Made by a program: the position numbers and the translations under genes. The notes below the pieces were generated by a model. That model did no database searches. It had not been told where the DNA came from and saw only the letters and a list, made by a program, of their open reading frames with translations. A stretch of 64,000 nt of DNA from CAZQIC01 sp964593555 (GTDB lineage Bacteria; Bacteroidota; Bacteroidia; JAFLBG01): contig CAZQIC010000006.1 of NCBI GenBank assembly GCA_964593555.1, forward strand, positions 1 to 64,000, given 5' to 3'. Each line of letters starts with the position of its first letter. Position 1 is the first letter of the stretch. Positions 52,248-62,274 of this stretch are shown here, in pieces.

Positions 52248-54620
52248 TTGCTGAAAGCTATTTTTATGTTATATCGTATTTGTCTATTTTATTTATTGTT
52301 GATCTCTACTGTTGGCATGGCTTCTAAAGGGGATCAAATAGTGAGAGGTCGGATAATAGATAATATAACCCATCAGCCTATTTCAGGAGCTTCAATAAGT
52401 ATTCTTGATAATTGTTTACCTATTGGTACTACAAGTGACAATGATGGCAATTTTCACCTTGCAATTCCATTTGGAAGGACTACTTTAAAAATATGTCATA
52501 TTTCATATGATAATTCTGTTCTTCCATTATCAGCAACTGGAGGAAAAGAGATTGTACTTAGAGTGGAAATGAAAGAGCGAGCAGAGCAGTTGCCACAAAT
52601 AGAAATTGATGCTGACAGATATCTTGGAAACAGAACACAGGAAATTGGAAGAATGAATTTTACTGTTGAAGAAGCGTTGCGAAACGCAGCAAACTTTAGC
52701 GATCCTGCACGATTGGTTACACAATACGCGGGCATTTCACTTTTTAATGACCAGGGAAATAATATTTCTGTGCGTGGTAATTCCCCAAATACAGTGAGCT
52801 GGAAACTAGAAGGGATAGATATTTTGAATCCTAATCATTTAATGAATGGCGGTACAATTAATGACAGAATATCACCCACAGGCGGTGGGGTAAATATTTT
52901 AAGTAGTCAGCTATTAGCTAATTCTTCTTTCTTAACAGGTCCTTTCTCTTCTGAATATGGGAATTCTTTATCCGGAATTTTCGATATTAATTTTCGCAGG
53001 GGGAATAATATTAAACGGGAATATACAACACAGGCGAGTCTTTATGGAATTGATTTTGCAGCTGAGGGGCCATTTACAAAAGCGAATAAAAGTTCGTACT
53101 TAGTTAATTATAGGTATTCAACAGTGGCATTGTTTGGTTTAATGGGAATTAAATTTGGAGATGAAGATGTAAAGTTCCAGGATTTATCTGTGAATTTGTA
53201 TTTTCCCACTGCTAAAGCAGGGACTTTTACTTTTTTTGGAATGGGAGGGCTTAGTAGCGCTGATTTTATGACTAAACGTGATTCAGCAGAATGGTTAGTA
53301 GATAAAGACCACTCGGATATTCTTTTCTTTTCAAATATGCTCGCCTCCGGACTAACACATGAGATTAGTTTAAATAAAAAGACATTTATGAGAACTGTTA
53401 TTGGATTTTCTGCGTTGGAGAGCGAAAGAAAAGGAAGCATACTGAATTTAGATTATAGGCCTTTGTTGAACGAAGAGGATAAAACACAACAGCAAAAAAG
53501 TTCGTTTACAACAATGGCATCTCATAAAATAAATTCAAAAAATATTTTAAAAGTGGGCGGATATTTTTCACGGCTATACTTTTATATGCGAAGCACTAAA
53601 AGTCTACTTATTGACTCTGCTACAACACTAATGGGAGATGGAATCTATAGTTTAGCTCAGCCGTATGTAAATTTCGAACACAGATTTTCTGACGCCTTAA
53701 CGATGAATGCAGGATTACATTCCATGTATTTTACATTAAACAAATCAAAAAGTCTTGAACCTCGGTTTTCTCTTAACTGGCGCATTGGAATAAATCAGTC
53801 TCTTGATTTTGCTTATGGCTTGCATAGTATGTTGCAGCAGCCTCAGGTTTACTTTATGTTATTTCCCGAAACGAACGGCAGTAATGGAAGTCTAAATTCA
53901 ACCCTGGATTTTACCAAATCACACCAAGTTGCTCTTTCTTATAGCCGAAAAGTATTAAAAGAGTTGAAATGGATAACACAGGTATACTATCAGTATTTAT
54001 ATAATGTTCCTATTGAGGATAATTCATCAAGCAGCTTTTCGGCATTAAATGTTCTGGATGACTGGGTGACGACTCCTCTGGCGAATAAAGGCACAGGAGA
54101 AAATTATGGATTAGATATGAGTATCGAGAAATATTTATTTTCAAATTATTATTTTCTTATCAGTGGTTCGTTATACAATTCAGTATATAAAGGTGGTGAT
54201 GGTGTTGAGAGAAGTACTCGATTTAATGGGAATTATGCAAGTGCCATTACATTAGGGAAAGAGAGAGTAAAAAGCAAGAATGAAAAAAACAAGATCATAA
54301 ATACCAATTTGAAAATATTATACAGAGGCGGATATAGGACAACACCAATAAATCCTGTTCTGTCTTTCGTCAATGGCTCTACCTATTACATTCAGTCCAG
54401 TGCGTTTTCGAACAAAATGAAAGATTTTTTTAGGATAGATTTTCGTTTCAGCGTTAAAAGAAATAAAACAAATTATACTCGTACATGGGCAATTGATATT
54501 CAAAATATATTGAATTATAGAAACATTGCTTTTGAGTATTATGATGTTAAACAAAAAATGATAATCAGTAAATATCAGAACGGCTTGATTCCTATTTTGA
54601 GTTATCGATTGGATTTTTAG
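52248..54620 (+). CDS. TonB-dependent receptor-like outer-membrane protein
   Basis: A 790-residue protein: signal peptide (ATG 52266, MLYRICLFYLLL, is a plausible later start), a CarboxypepD_reg-like domain (about 32-112; GRIIDNITHQPISGASISIL, HISYDNSVLPL), a plug domain (about 140-245; GISLFNDQGNNISVRGNSP, EYGNSLSGIFDINFR) and a beta-barrel ending LIPILSYRLDF with a C-terminal Phe. Paired SusD is absent. It could import glycans or other large molecules across the outer membrane. It follows the GH-A paralogue and carries site 9. Confidence 0.9.
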   Translation: MLKAIFMLYRICLFYLLLISTVGMASKGDQIVRGRIIDNITHQPISGASISILDNCLPIGTTSDNDGNFHLAIPFGRTTLKICHISYDNSVLPLSATGGKEIVLRVEMKERAEQLPQIEIDADRYLGNRTQEIGRMNFTVEEALRNAANFSDPARLVTQYAGISLFNDQGNNISVRGNSPNTVSWKLEGIDILNPNHLMNGGTINDRISPTGGGVNILSSQLLANSSFLTGPFSSEYGNSLSGIFDINFRRGNNIKREYTTQASLYGIDFAAEGPFTKANKSSYLVNYRYSTVALFGLMGIKFGDEDVKFQDLSVNLYFPTAKAGTFTFFGMGGLSSADFMTKRDSAEWLVDKDHSDILFFSNMLASGLTHEISLNKKTFMRTVIGFSALESERKGSILNLDYRPLLNEEDKTQQQKSSFTTMASHKINSKNILKVGGYFSRLYFYMRSTKSLLIDSATTLMGDGIYSLAQPYVNFEHRFSDALTMNAGLHSMYFTLNKSKSLEPRFSLNWRIGINQSLDFAYGLHSMLQQPQVYFMLFPETNGSNGSLNSTLDFTKSHQVALSYSRKVLKELKWITQVYYQYLYNVPIEDNSSSSFSALNVLDDWVTTPLANKGTGENYGLDMSIEKYLFSNYYFLISGSLYNSVYKGGDGVERSTRFNGNYASAITLGKERVKSKNEKNKIINTNLKILYRGGYRTTPINPVLSFVNGSTYYIQSSAFSNKMKDFFRIDFRFSVKRNKTNYTRTWAIDIQNILNYRNIAFEYYDVKQKMIISKYQNGLIPILSYRLDF

Positions 54621-54666
54621 AAAATTGAATTCAACACCTTCTGTCAAACTACCTTTCCCCCTTTTC

Positions 54667-54695
54667 AGCTATTAAAAATATCCGGTTGCCGAATA
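54667..54695 (+). promoter_or_regulatory. 29-bp bipartite motif, site 10
   Basis: AGCTATTAAAAA then 11 bases then CGAATA, 57 bp before the start of the sugar-dehydrogenase-like gene. It heads the four-gene operon to the window end. Confidence 0.68.
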
Positions 54696-54752
54696 GCAAC
54701 TAAGTAGAGAGGGATTGAAAGTAATTTTGCTTATAACGATAAAATTAGGTTT

Positions 54753-57700
54753 ATGAAGCAGGATTACATGAGCAATGCGACTATTGAGATAAAATCAATT
54801 ATAGTTTCATTAATGGTTTTATTTTTATTAGTTGTTAAAGTAGATGCGCAAACATTTCCTGCCGGATTTAGCAGGGTAAAAATTGCAACAATTTCCAATG
54901 GTACAGCAATGGCCTTTGCTCCTGATGGCCGATTATTTATTTGTCAGAAAAATGGAGTGGTAAAAATATTTAAGAATGGGGCATTACTTTCAACTCCGTT
55001 TTTGACTTTAACGGTTGATGTAAATGGAGAAAGGGGATTAGGTGCAATTGCATTTGATCCGAATTTTAGCACCAATCATTATGTATATTTCTACTATACA
55101 GCTACGACACCTACTATTCATAATCGCCTAAGCCGCTTTACCGCAAACGGGGATGTTGTTGTCGCTTCCAGCGAATTAGTTCTACTTGATCTGGAGACAG
55201 TAAACTCCGTTTATCATAATGGTGGTGGATTGGGTTTTGGTACTGATGGAAAATTGTATTTAGCGGTGGGGGAGGATAATTCTCCCAATAATGCACAAAG
55301 CCTCACTACATATAAAGGGAAACTACTGAGACTAAATGCGGATGGAACCGCCGCGTCCGGCAATCCCTATTATAATTCACCATCACAGGTAACGAAAAGA
55401 ATTTGGGATATTGGTCTTAGGAATCCATATAATATGGCTTTTCAGCCGGGTACAGGAAAGTTATATATAAATAATGTTGGTGCTGAAGCTTATGAGGAGA
55501 TTCATGATGGTACTCCTTCCGATAAAAATTTTGGCTGGCCTGCCGTGGAAGGAAATAGTACTAATCCAGTATACACTAATCCTGTTTTTGCATATCCTCA
55601 TGAAAGCACGGGGCAGCATGGTTGTGCGATTACTGGTGGTACTTTTTTTAATCCTTCAACAACCAATTATCCAAGTGCTTATTTTGGAAAATATTTTTAC
55701 ATGGAGTTTTGTAATGGATGGATGTATTATATTACTCCGGGAACCACTGTAAATAATACTTTTTTCTCCAGTGGAATGGGAACACAAAATTTAGCATTGC
55801 TAACTGGCCCTGATGGAAATCTTTATTATATCAATAGAAAAGATGCAGGCGCAGGAATTTATAAAATTATTTACACCAATAACAATGCTCCCGTAATAAC
55901 TTCACATCCCACGAGCCGAACAGTAACAGCGGGACAGCCTGCTTCGTTCCAGGTTTCTGCAACCGGCTCCCCAACACTTATGTACCAATGGAAAAAAAAC
56001 GGTTCGAGTATATCGGGTGCTAATTCATCTACATATAGCATAGCAAGCACTACTACCGTAAATGCAGGGCAATATTCCTGTTTAGTTACCAATTCACACG
56101 GATCTACTACTAGTAATAACGCTACGCTTACTGTACTTCCGTTCAATGCAGCACCTCAGGCAACAATAATCACTCCACCAGGTGGAGCTCATTTTCGAGC
56201 GGGTGATACAATTTATTTTTCCGGAAATGCAACAGATGCAGAAGATGGAACGTTACCTGCATCTGCTTTTCAATGGGAAGTAGAATTCCATCATAACAAT
56301 AACCACTTCCATCCCGGAACTGTTATCCCACATGGTATAAAAACAGGTTCCTTTGTAACATCAAATACAGATCATACTTCTGCAAATGTTTTTTACCGTC
56401 TTCAACTTGATGTAACGGATTCGGATGGGCTAACAGACACAGCACATGTGGATATTCATCCTATCACTTCAACCATTGATATTAATTCACAACCGAGTGG
56501 TTTGCAAATTACTTTCGATAGTCAGCATTTTCCTTCACCATTCTCAATATTAACAGTAGAAGGATTAAATATTAATATTGGAACTGTGGCTTCGCAAAAT
56601 ATGAATGGTCGTAATTATGTTTTTGATCATTGGTTGGATGGAAATGGAAATATGAACAGGGTAATTCATGTTGGGCCCGGGGACAGTATTTATACTGCTG
56701 TATTTATGGATAACGGACCAGCTGACTGTGATGCTTCAGGAACAATACTTAGAGAGTATTGGGCAAATGTAAATGGGTATTCTGTATCGGATATTCCGGT
56801 GAGCACTACACCTACAAGTACTAGTCAGTTGAATATTTTTGAAGGGCCATCAAATGTGGCAGATAACTATGGCAGTCGAATAAGAGGATATATATGCGTT
56901 CCGGTGACAGGAAATTATACTTTCTGGATTGCCAGTGATAATAATAGCGAATTGTGGCTGAGCTCTAACGATCAACCGAACAACAAAGTAAAAATTGCTT
57001 CTGTAACCGGTTGGACCGGGCCGCGAGAGTGGACCAAATATGCGAGCCAGCAATCGGCTCCGATAACTCTTTCCGCCGGAGGAAAATATTATGTTGAGGC
57101 CCTACATAAAGAAGGAACCCAAGGAGATCATGTATCTGTTGGCTGGCAATTACCAGGAGGAACTATGGAAAGGCCAATTCCAGGCTTACGTCTTTTGCCT
57201 TTTAGTGAAGGAGGATCAACAGCAACGGAATTGATTTCAGCTGGGGCAAGCTGGAAATACCTGGACAATGGAAGTAACCAGGGAGCGGGTTGGAAAAGTA
57301 TTTCCTTCAATGATAATTCATGGAACACCGGAAATGCTGAATTAGGTTATGGAGATGGAGGAGAGGCAACGGTAGTAAGTTACGGACCTTCATCCAGTAA
57401 TAAATATATTACTACATATTTCAGGAAAAAAATTAATCTCGCAAGTATATCAAATATTACCGGTTTAGAATTAAGTCTCATAAGAGATGATGGCGCGGTT
57501 GTTTATTTGAATGGTGTAGAAGTGTACAGGAGTAATTTACCAACTGGTACTGTTAACTACAATACTTTGGCATCAACATATATTGATGGATTGAACGAGT
57601 CAACATATCTAGTTACTAATATCAGTTCTTCTGCCTTAGTTGTTGGGGATAATGTAATTGCAGTTGAAATTCACCAGAATGGCGTTACAAGTTCTGATAT

Positions 57701-58829
57701 AAGTTTCAATTTAAAATTAAAAGCGCTTACTTCCGGTGGCGGAGGTGATGACCCAGAGGTGGTAATTACTTCTCCTGCAAACAATACCTCTTATTCCTCA
57801 CCTGCAAACATTACCATTAATGCTAGTGTTACTGCAAATGGAAACGATATTCACGGGGTTGAATTTTTCCAGGGCAATACCATGTTATATGATGATCACA
57901 CTGCGCCATACAGTTATACCTGGATGAATGTACCAACAGGCAATTATGCATTAAAGGCAGTTGTAATCACTGATGATCATCGTGAGGTAACTTCACCGAT
58001 TGTAAACGTATCAGTAGTGGGATGTTCCACACCTATTGTAACAGCGATGGGACCAACAACATTTTGTGATGGTTCTGTTGTATTAAAAACAACCTATGTT
58101 TCCGGAAATAGTTATCAATGGAAAAAAGATGGAAATAATATATCGGTAGCAACCAGTTTCTCATACACAGCAACCGGTTCGGGTGATTATCAGGTAAGGG
58201 TGATACAAGGTTCATGTATTTCATGGTCGGCACCAACGTTGGTAAGGGAAGAGGGAGGTTTGAGGGCGGCTATAACACCAGGGGGGCCAACAACATTTTG
58301 TACGGGAGGAAATGTAAAACTATATGCGAATACCTGTGCAGGATACACCTATCAATGGAAAAAAGATGGTGCATATATTGGAGGGGCAAATGCTTCAACT
58401 TATACTGCAACAAGTGCCGGAAGTTACCAGGTACAAATCACTCAAAATGGAAATAATGCATGGTCCGCGTTAGTGCCAGTTACCATTAATAATTGTAAAA
58501 CTGAAGAAGAACAGGAAGAGGAAATCCCGATTCCATCAGGAGTAGAAGATACAGATTCATTAAATGCTTTTCAGATGAAAGTATTTCCAAACCCAAATAC
58601 CGGATTGTTTACTATCACACTGAATATGGCAACAGCGAACAAAGAAAAGATAAAAATGACGATGGTGAATTTACTCGGGCAGGTTGTTTATAGTAAGGAA
58701 TATACAGAGGGTGGTACGTTAATTACAGAGACAATTGAACTGGATAAATCGCTGCCAATTGGAGTGTACACATTGCAGGTTGCAATTGGAAATAAAGTGG
58801 AGAATACGAGTGTTGTTTTGTCAAAATAA
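54753..58829 (+). CDS. Mosaic T9SS cargo: sugar dehydrogenase-like propeller, Ig, PA14 and sorting domains
   Basis: A 1358-residue protein. After a signal peptide (about 1-35) comes a PQQ-dependent glucose/sorbosone-dehydrogenase-like beta-propeller (about 36-375; AFAPDGRLFICQKNGVVKIF, YHNGGGLGFGTDGKLYLAVG, GLRNPYNMAFQPGTGKLYIN). Then come an Ig-like domain (about 380-465), a PKD-like segment, a PA14 domain (about 660-815; GYICVPVTGNYTFWIASDNNSELWL), a beta-sandwich, a Big_7-like domain, two further Ig-like repeats (YQWKKDG) and a type A sorting domain (KVFPNPNTGLFTITL). Whether it binds PQQ is not certain. First of a four-gene operon. Confidence 0.88.
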   Translation: MKQDYMSNATIEIKSIIVSLMVLFLLVVKVDAQTFPAGFSRVKIATISNGTAMAFAPDGRLFICQKNGVVKIFKNGALLSTPFLTLTVDVNGERGLGAIAFDPNFSTNHYVYFYYTATTPTIHNRLSRFTANGDVVVASSELVLLDLETVNSVYHNGGGLGFGTDGKLYLAVGEDNSPNNAQSLTTYKGKLLRLNADGTAASGNPYYNSPSQVTKRIWDIGLRNPYNMAFQPGTGKLYINNVGAEAYEEIHDGTPSDKNFGWPAVEGNSTNPVYTNPVFAYPHESTGQHGCAITGGTFFNPSTTNYPSAYFGKYFYMEFCNGWMYYITPGTTVNNTFFSSGMGTQNLALLTGPDGNLYYINRKDAGAGIYKIIYTNNNAPVITSHPTSRTVTAGQPASFQVSATGSPTLMYQWKKNGSSISGANSSTYSIASTTTVNAGQYSCLVTNSHGSTTSNNATLTVLPFNAAPQATIITPPGGAHFRAGDTIYFSGNATDAEDGTLPASAFQWEVEFHHNNNHFHPGTVIPHGIKTGSFVTSNTDHTSANVFYRLQLDVTDSDGLTDTAHVDIHPITSTIDINSQPSGLQITFDSQHFPSPFSILTVEGLNINIGTVASQNMNGRNYVFDHWLDGNGNMNRVIHVGPGDSIYTAVFMDNGPADCDASGTILREYWANVNGYSVSDIPVSTTPTSTSQLNIFEGPSNVADNYGSRIRGYICVPVTGNYTFWIASDNNSELWLSSNDQPNNKVKIASVTGWTGPREWTKYASQQSAPITLSAGGKYYVEALHKEGTQGDHVSVGWQLPGGTMERPIPGLRLLPFSEGGSTATELISAGASWKYLDNGSNQGAGWKSISFNDNSWNTGNAELGYGDGGEATVVSYGPSSSNKYITTYFRKKINLASISNITGLELSLIRDDGAVVYLNGVEVYRSNLPTGTVNYNTLASTYIDGLNESTYLVTNISSSALVVGDNVIAVEIHQNGVTSSDISFNLKLKALTSGGGGDDPEVVITSPANNTSYSSPANITINASVTANGNDIHGVEFFQGNTMLYDDHTAPYSYTWMNVPTGNYALKAVVITDDHREVTSPIVNVSVVGCSTPIVTAMGPTTFCDGSVVLKTTYVSGNSYQWKKDGNNISVATSFSYTATGSGDYQVRVIQGSCISWSAPTLVREEGGLRAAITPGGPTTFCTGGNVKLYANTCAGYTYQWKKDGAYIGGANASTYTATSAGSYQVQITQNGNNAWSALVPVTINNCKTEEEQEEEIPIPSGVEDTDSLNAFQMKVFPNPNTGLFTITLNMATANKEKIKMTMVNLLGQVVYSKEYTEGGTLITETIELDKSLPIGVYTLQVAIGNKVENTSVVLSK

Positions 58830-58835
58830 AATTTT

Positions 58836-61361
58836 ATGAAAAAAAATATATTCGCAATTTTTTGTTTAACCGTTGTTTCGGCTTTTGTTTTTGCACAGGA
58901 TATACAATGGTCAAAAAAAATAGTTCAACCCAATCGCAGTGTTAATAAAGCTTTGATTACAGATAAAAATAATGTAGTATATTCTTATGGTTCATATTCT
59001 CCATCTTCTTTAACTGACACATCAGGAAGTTTCTTGCAAAGCTATACAGGTAGTGGAGCTTTACTTCTTTCAAAACGATGGAAAATTCCGTTTGCAATAA
59101 ATGAAATGGTTTATGATGGCGACCAGCATTTTTATTTTACTGCATCTTTTTTAGGTACACAAGTTATAGATGGAATAACAATAGCAAGCAGAGGATTTAC
59201 AGATGCCGTTGCCGGTAAAATGGATTTAACAGGTCAAATCGTATGGATGAAAACTTTTGGTGGGAACCGCGTAGACGAAGGAAATGGAATTTGCTTTAAC
59301 TCAACTGATAATAGTATTTATGTGACCGGAAGTGTGAGAGATTCATTGTTTTTAAATAATACTTTTCATTCGAAAAATCAACAATCGGCAATTGTGCTAC
59401 ATTATTCTTCTTTAGGAAGTTTAGTTAAGCATAAGCTGTATGATTTTACTCCGGAAAGAGATTTTACCGGAAATATTAATTCTGGCAGGGAGATATTACG
59501 AAACTCATCAGGAGATCTTTTTTTGTTAATGGATCGTGATGGTCATTTTTGGGACGGACCAGATACGGTATCGTTTCCTATAATGGGAAGGTATCTTTTT
59601 AAATTGACATCAAATCTGGATACTGTTTGGTCTACATATATAAATGGTCCTGCATGTTATTACGGATGGAATGCTAGTAGCATAACTCTTGCCGCAAGTG
59701 GGGATATATACCTTGAAAGTTTTTGTAGTGTAAAATATGGAGGAACAGGTGAGATATTAAGAATTAATGGAACAACCGGACAAATCAGCTGGACCTATTC
59801 AAATAACGATGGTGGTTATTCAGATATATTCCTGGATGGCAATACAGTATTTGTTATAGGCAATGAGGGAGCCAATGGTTGTCCTTGTCCTGAATCTAGT
59901 CCTGGTTATTATGTAGTGAAAAAATTTGATCAGAATAATGCTGTTGTTGGTGAAACGAGATTTGCGGGCGTTGTATTATATAATATTGTAAAGGATGCTG
60001 TCGGAAATATTTTTGTTGTGGGTGATTTTCATCAACGATACGTGATTATAGCAGCTGATACCATTTGGGGAGATAGTGTGTCTACTCCATATCCTTCTTA
60101 CTATGGTAGATTCCTTACAAAGTTGGGTGATATTAATTGTACTCCGCCGATTATTTCTGTTTCGGTGCCTAGTCAATATGGTGGGAAATATTATTCAATT
60201 TGTTCTGGTGATACAGCTAGGTTAACATTAAACTTATCTCAAGGTGGTACATTCAATTGGTCAAACGGCGCTACAGGAACTCAAACAAATGTTTATACAA
60301 CCGGATTATACCGGGTATTAAATACTCAGGCTAATGGTTGCAAAGCATATTCACTTCCAGTAGATATTAGAGTAAATGGAGATACTCCCGGCGCAATTTA
60401 TGGAAACACCACAGTTTGTTCGGGAAGTATACAAACATATAGCATTGCAGCCGTATTTGGAGCGGGATCCTACAATTGGACATTACCCAGTGGTTGGACA
60501 GGCTCTTCTACAACAAACAAAATCCAGGCTACAGTTGGTACTTTTTGGGGGAATATTAGTGTAACAGCCAGCAGTCCTTGTGGTATTTCACAGCCTCGTA
60601 CAATTGCTGTAGCGGTAAGTGCATCCTCTCCTTCAACTCCTGGGACTATAAGTGGAAATAATACAGTTTGTTCTTCGATAATAACTACATACAGTGTCGC
60701 AGCTGTATTGGGTGTAACATCCTATTCATGGAGTTTACCATCCACTTGGACTGGAACTTCTACGACTAATTTTATAAATGTTAATGTTGGATCTGTTGGA
60801 GGAAATATTTCGGTAAATGCAAGTAATGCCTGCGGGTCATCAGCCGTACAATCTAAAAGTGTGACGGTATCGAACATAGATAATACTGTTACACAAATGG
60901 GATTTACATTAAATGCAAATATGTCGGGTGTAAATTATCAATGGATTGATTGCGCAAACAGCAATGCTGTTATCTCCAGTGAAACAAATCAAAGTTATAC
61001 TCCTTCAATCTCTGGTAATTTTGCTGTTATTGTTACAGGGAATGGCTGCTCAGATACATCTTCATGTACTAATGTTATCATTACTGGTATTCCCGATAAT
61101 TCTGAAACAAGTAGCCTCTTAATTTATCCAAATCCTATAAACAATGTTGTGTATGTTAAATACAAGAGTAGTGAAACAAACTCAACATTTGAGTTAACCA
61201 TTAACAATATATTGGGGCAGGCAGTTTATACATCTTCCGTTCCTTCTTTCCAGGGTGAGTATGCGAAAACCATTGATTTGAGTAAAGTAAAGCCTGGAGA
61301 TTATTTTATGCAAATCGCAACTGATAAAAAGAAAATAGTTCGAAAGATTAGTGTGTATTGA
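58836..61361 (+). CDS. Secreted repeat protein with PKD-like domains and T9SS sorting domain
   Basis: An 841-residue protein: signal peptide (about 1-20, ending FVFAQ), a propeller-like N-terminal part with SBBP-related segments (about 25-430; GQIVWMKTFGGNRVDEGNGICFN), then Ig/PKD-like domains (about 440-750; two copies of PGxIxGNxTVCSxxxxTYSVAAVxGxxSYxWxLPSxWTG). A type A sorting domain ends it (LIYPNPINNVVYVKYKSS, GDYFMQIATDKKK). No enzyme motif. It begins 6 bp after the preceding gene and belongs to the same operon. Confidence 0.87.
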   Translation: MKKNIFAIFCLTVVSAFVFAQDIQWSKKIVQPNRSVNKALITDKNNVVYSYGSYSPSSLTDTSGSFLQSYTGSGALLLSKRWKIPFAINEMVYDGDQHFYFTASFLGTQVIDGITIASRGFTDAVAGKMDLTGQIVWMKTFGGNRVDEGNGICFNSTDNSIYVTGSVRDSLFLNNTFHSKNQQSAIVLHYSSLGSLVKHKLYDFTPERDFTGNINSGREILRNSSGDLFLLMDRDGHFWDGPDTVSFPIMGRYLFKLTSNLDTVWSTYINGPACYYGWNASSITLAASGDIYLESFCSVKYGGTGEILRINGTTGQISWTYSNNDGGYSDIFLDGNTVFVIGNEGANGCPCPESSPGYYVVKKFDQNNAVVGETRFAGVVLYNIVKDAVGNIFVVGDFHQRYVIIAADTIWGDSVSTPYPSYYGRFLTKLGDINCTPPIISVSVPSQYGGKYYSICSGDTARLTLNLSQGGTFNWSNGATGTQTNVYTTGLYRVLNTQANGCKAYSLPVDIRVNGDTPGAIYGNTTVCSGSIQTYSIAAVFGAGSYNWTLPSGWTGSSTTNKIQATVGTFWGNISVTASSPCGISQPRTIAVAVSASSPSTPGTISGNNTVCSSIITTYSVAAVLGVTSYSWSLPSTWTGTSTTNFINVNVGSVGGNISVNASNACGSSAVQSKSVTVSNIDNTVTQMGFTLNANMSGVNYQWIDCANSNAVISSETNQSYTPSISGNFAVIVTGNGCSDTSSCTNVIITGIPDNSETSSLLIYPNPINNVVYVKYKSSETNSTFELTINNILGQAVYTSSVPSFQGEYAKTIDLSKVKPGDYFMQIATDKKKIVRKISVY

Positions 61362-61392
61362 AGTAAAGCCATTGCTTAAATAAATAATTAGA

Positions 61393-62256
61393 ATGATACT
61401 AATTGCGGATAGCGGTTCTACCAAAACAGATTGGGTGCTTTCAGATGAGAGCAAAAACAAAACCCATTTCAATACTGTTGGTTATAATCCTTACTTCATG
61501 AGTTCGGATAGTATATATAGTTCACTATGTTTGGAACTAGTTCCACAGCTTGATACAGGATCTGTTAAGATAGTTTTTTTTTATGGCGCTGGATGTTCAA
61601 CAGCACAAAAATCTTCTATTCTTTATTCAGCATTATCAAAATGTTTTCCTAACTCCGAAATTTTTGTGAAACATGATATGTTGGGAGCCGCGAGGGCACT
61701 ATTAGGGAATGAATATGGATTCGCCGCAATTCTTGGGACAGGGTCAAATACTTGCATTTATAATGGAAGCGAGATTGAAAATAATATTGATTCCCTTGGC
61801 TATTTATTAGGTGATGAAGGGAGTGGGAGTTATATCGGAAAAAAAATTATTGTTGATTTTATGAGAGGGTATTTACCGAGGGATTTAGAAAGAAAATTTA
61901 ACGTAACATATAATTATAGCAATGAACAGATTTTTGATTTCATCTATAATAAGTTGTCGCCGAATCGTTTTCTGTCTGGCTTTTGCAGGTTTGCAGATGC
62001 GAATAAACATCACGAGTATATAAAAAAAATAGTAGCAGAGTCATTCGATGATTTTTTTAAAAAATTAGTCAGTAAATATTCTGGATACGAAAAGTATAAG
62101 TTTAATTGCGTAGGCTCGGTTGGTTTTATTTTCAAGGATATATTAAAAAAAACTGCAAATTCTTATAATATGGAAGTGGGTATGGTTGTATCAACGCCAA
62201 TTGAAGATTTAGTTAATTATCATTTGAATTACCATTGGCATACAAAAATGGAGTAA
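61393..62256 (+). CDS. BadF/BadG-type N-acetylglucosamine kinase-like protein
   Basis: A 287-residue cytoplasmic ASKHA-fold protein: phosphate-1 motif ILIADSGSTKTDWVL (2-16), VFFYGAGCST, phosphate-2/adenosine motifs AAILGTGSNTCIY and LGDEGSGSYIGKK, and CVGSVGFIFKD near the end. The pattern matches the Bacteroidota GlcNAc-kinase/BadF family. It would phosphorylate GlcNAc (or a related sugar) released from the cell wall or from glycans. In the genomes I know, this gene often neighbours murein or T9SS genes; here it sits between T9SS cargo and the PorE-like gene. Confidence 0.9.
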   Translation: MILIADSGSTKTDWVLSDESKNKTHFNTVGYNPYFMSSDSIYSSLCLELVPQLDTGSVKIVFFYGAGCSTAQKSSILYSALSKCFPNSEIFVKHDMLGAARALLGNEYGFAAILGTGSNTCIYNGSEIENNIDSLGYLLGDEGSGSYIGKKIIVDFMRGYLPRDLERKFNVTYNYSNEQIFDFIYNKLSPNRFLSGFCRFADANKHHEYIKKIVAESFDDFFKKLVSKYSGYEKYKFNCVGSVGFIFKDILKKTANSYNMEVGMVVSTPIEDLVNYHLNYHWHTKME

Positions 62257-62274
62257 ATATGGGAAGGTGTGATA

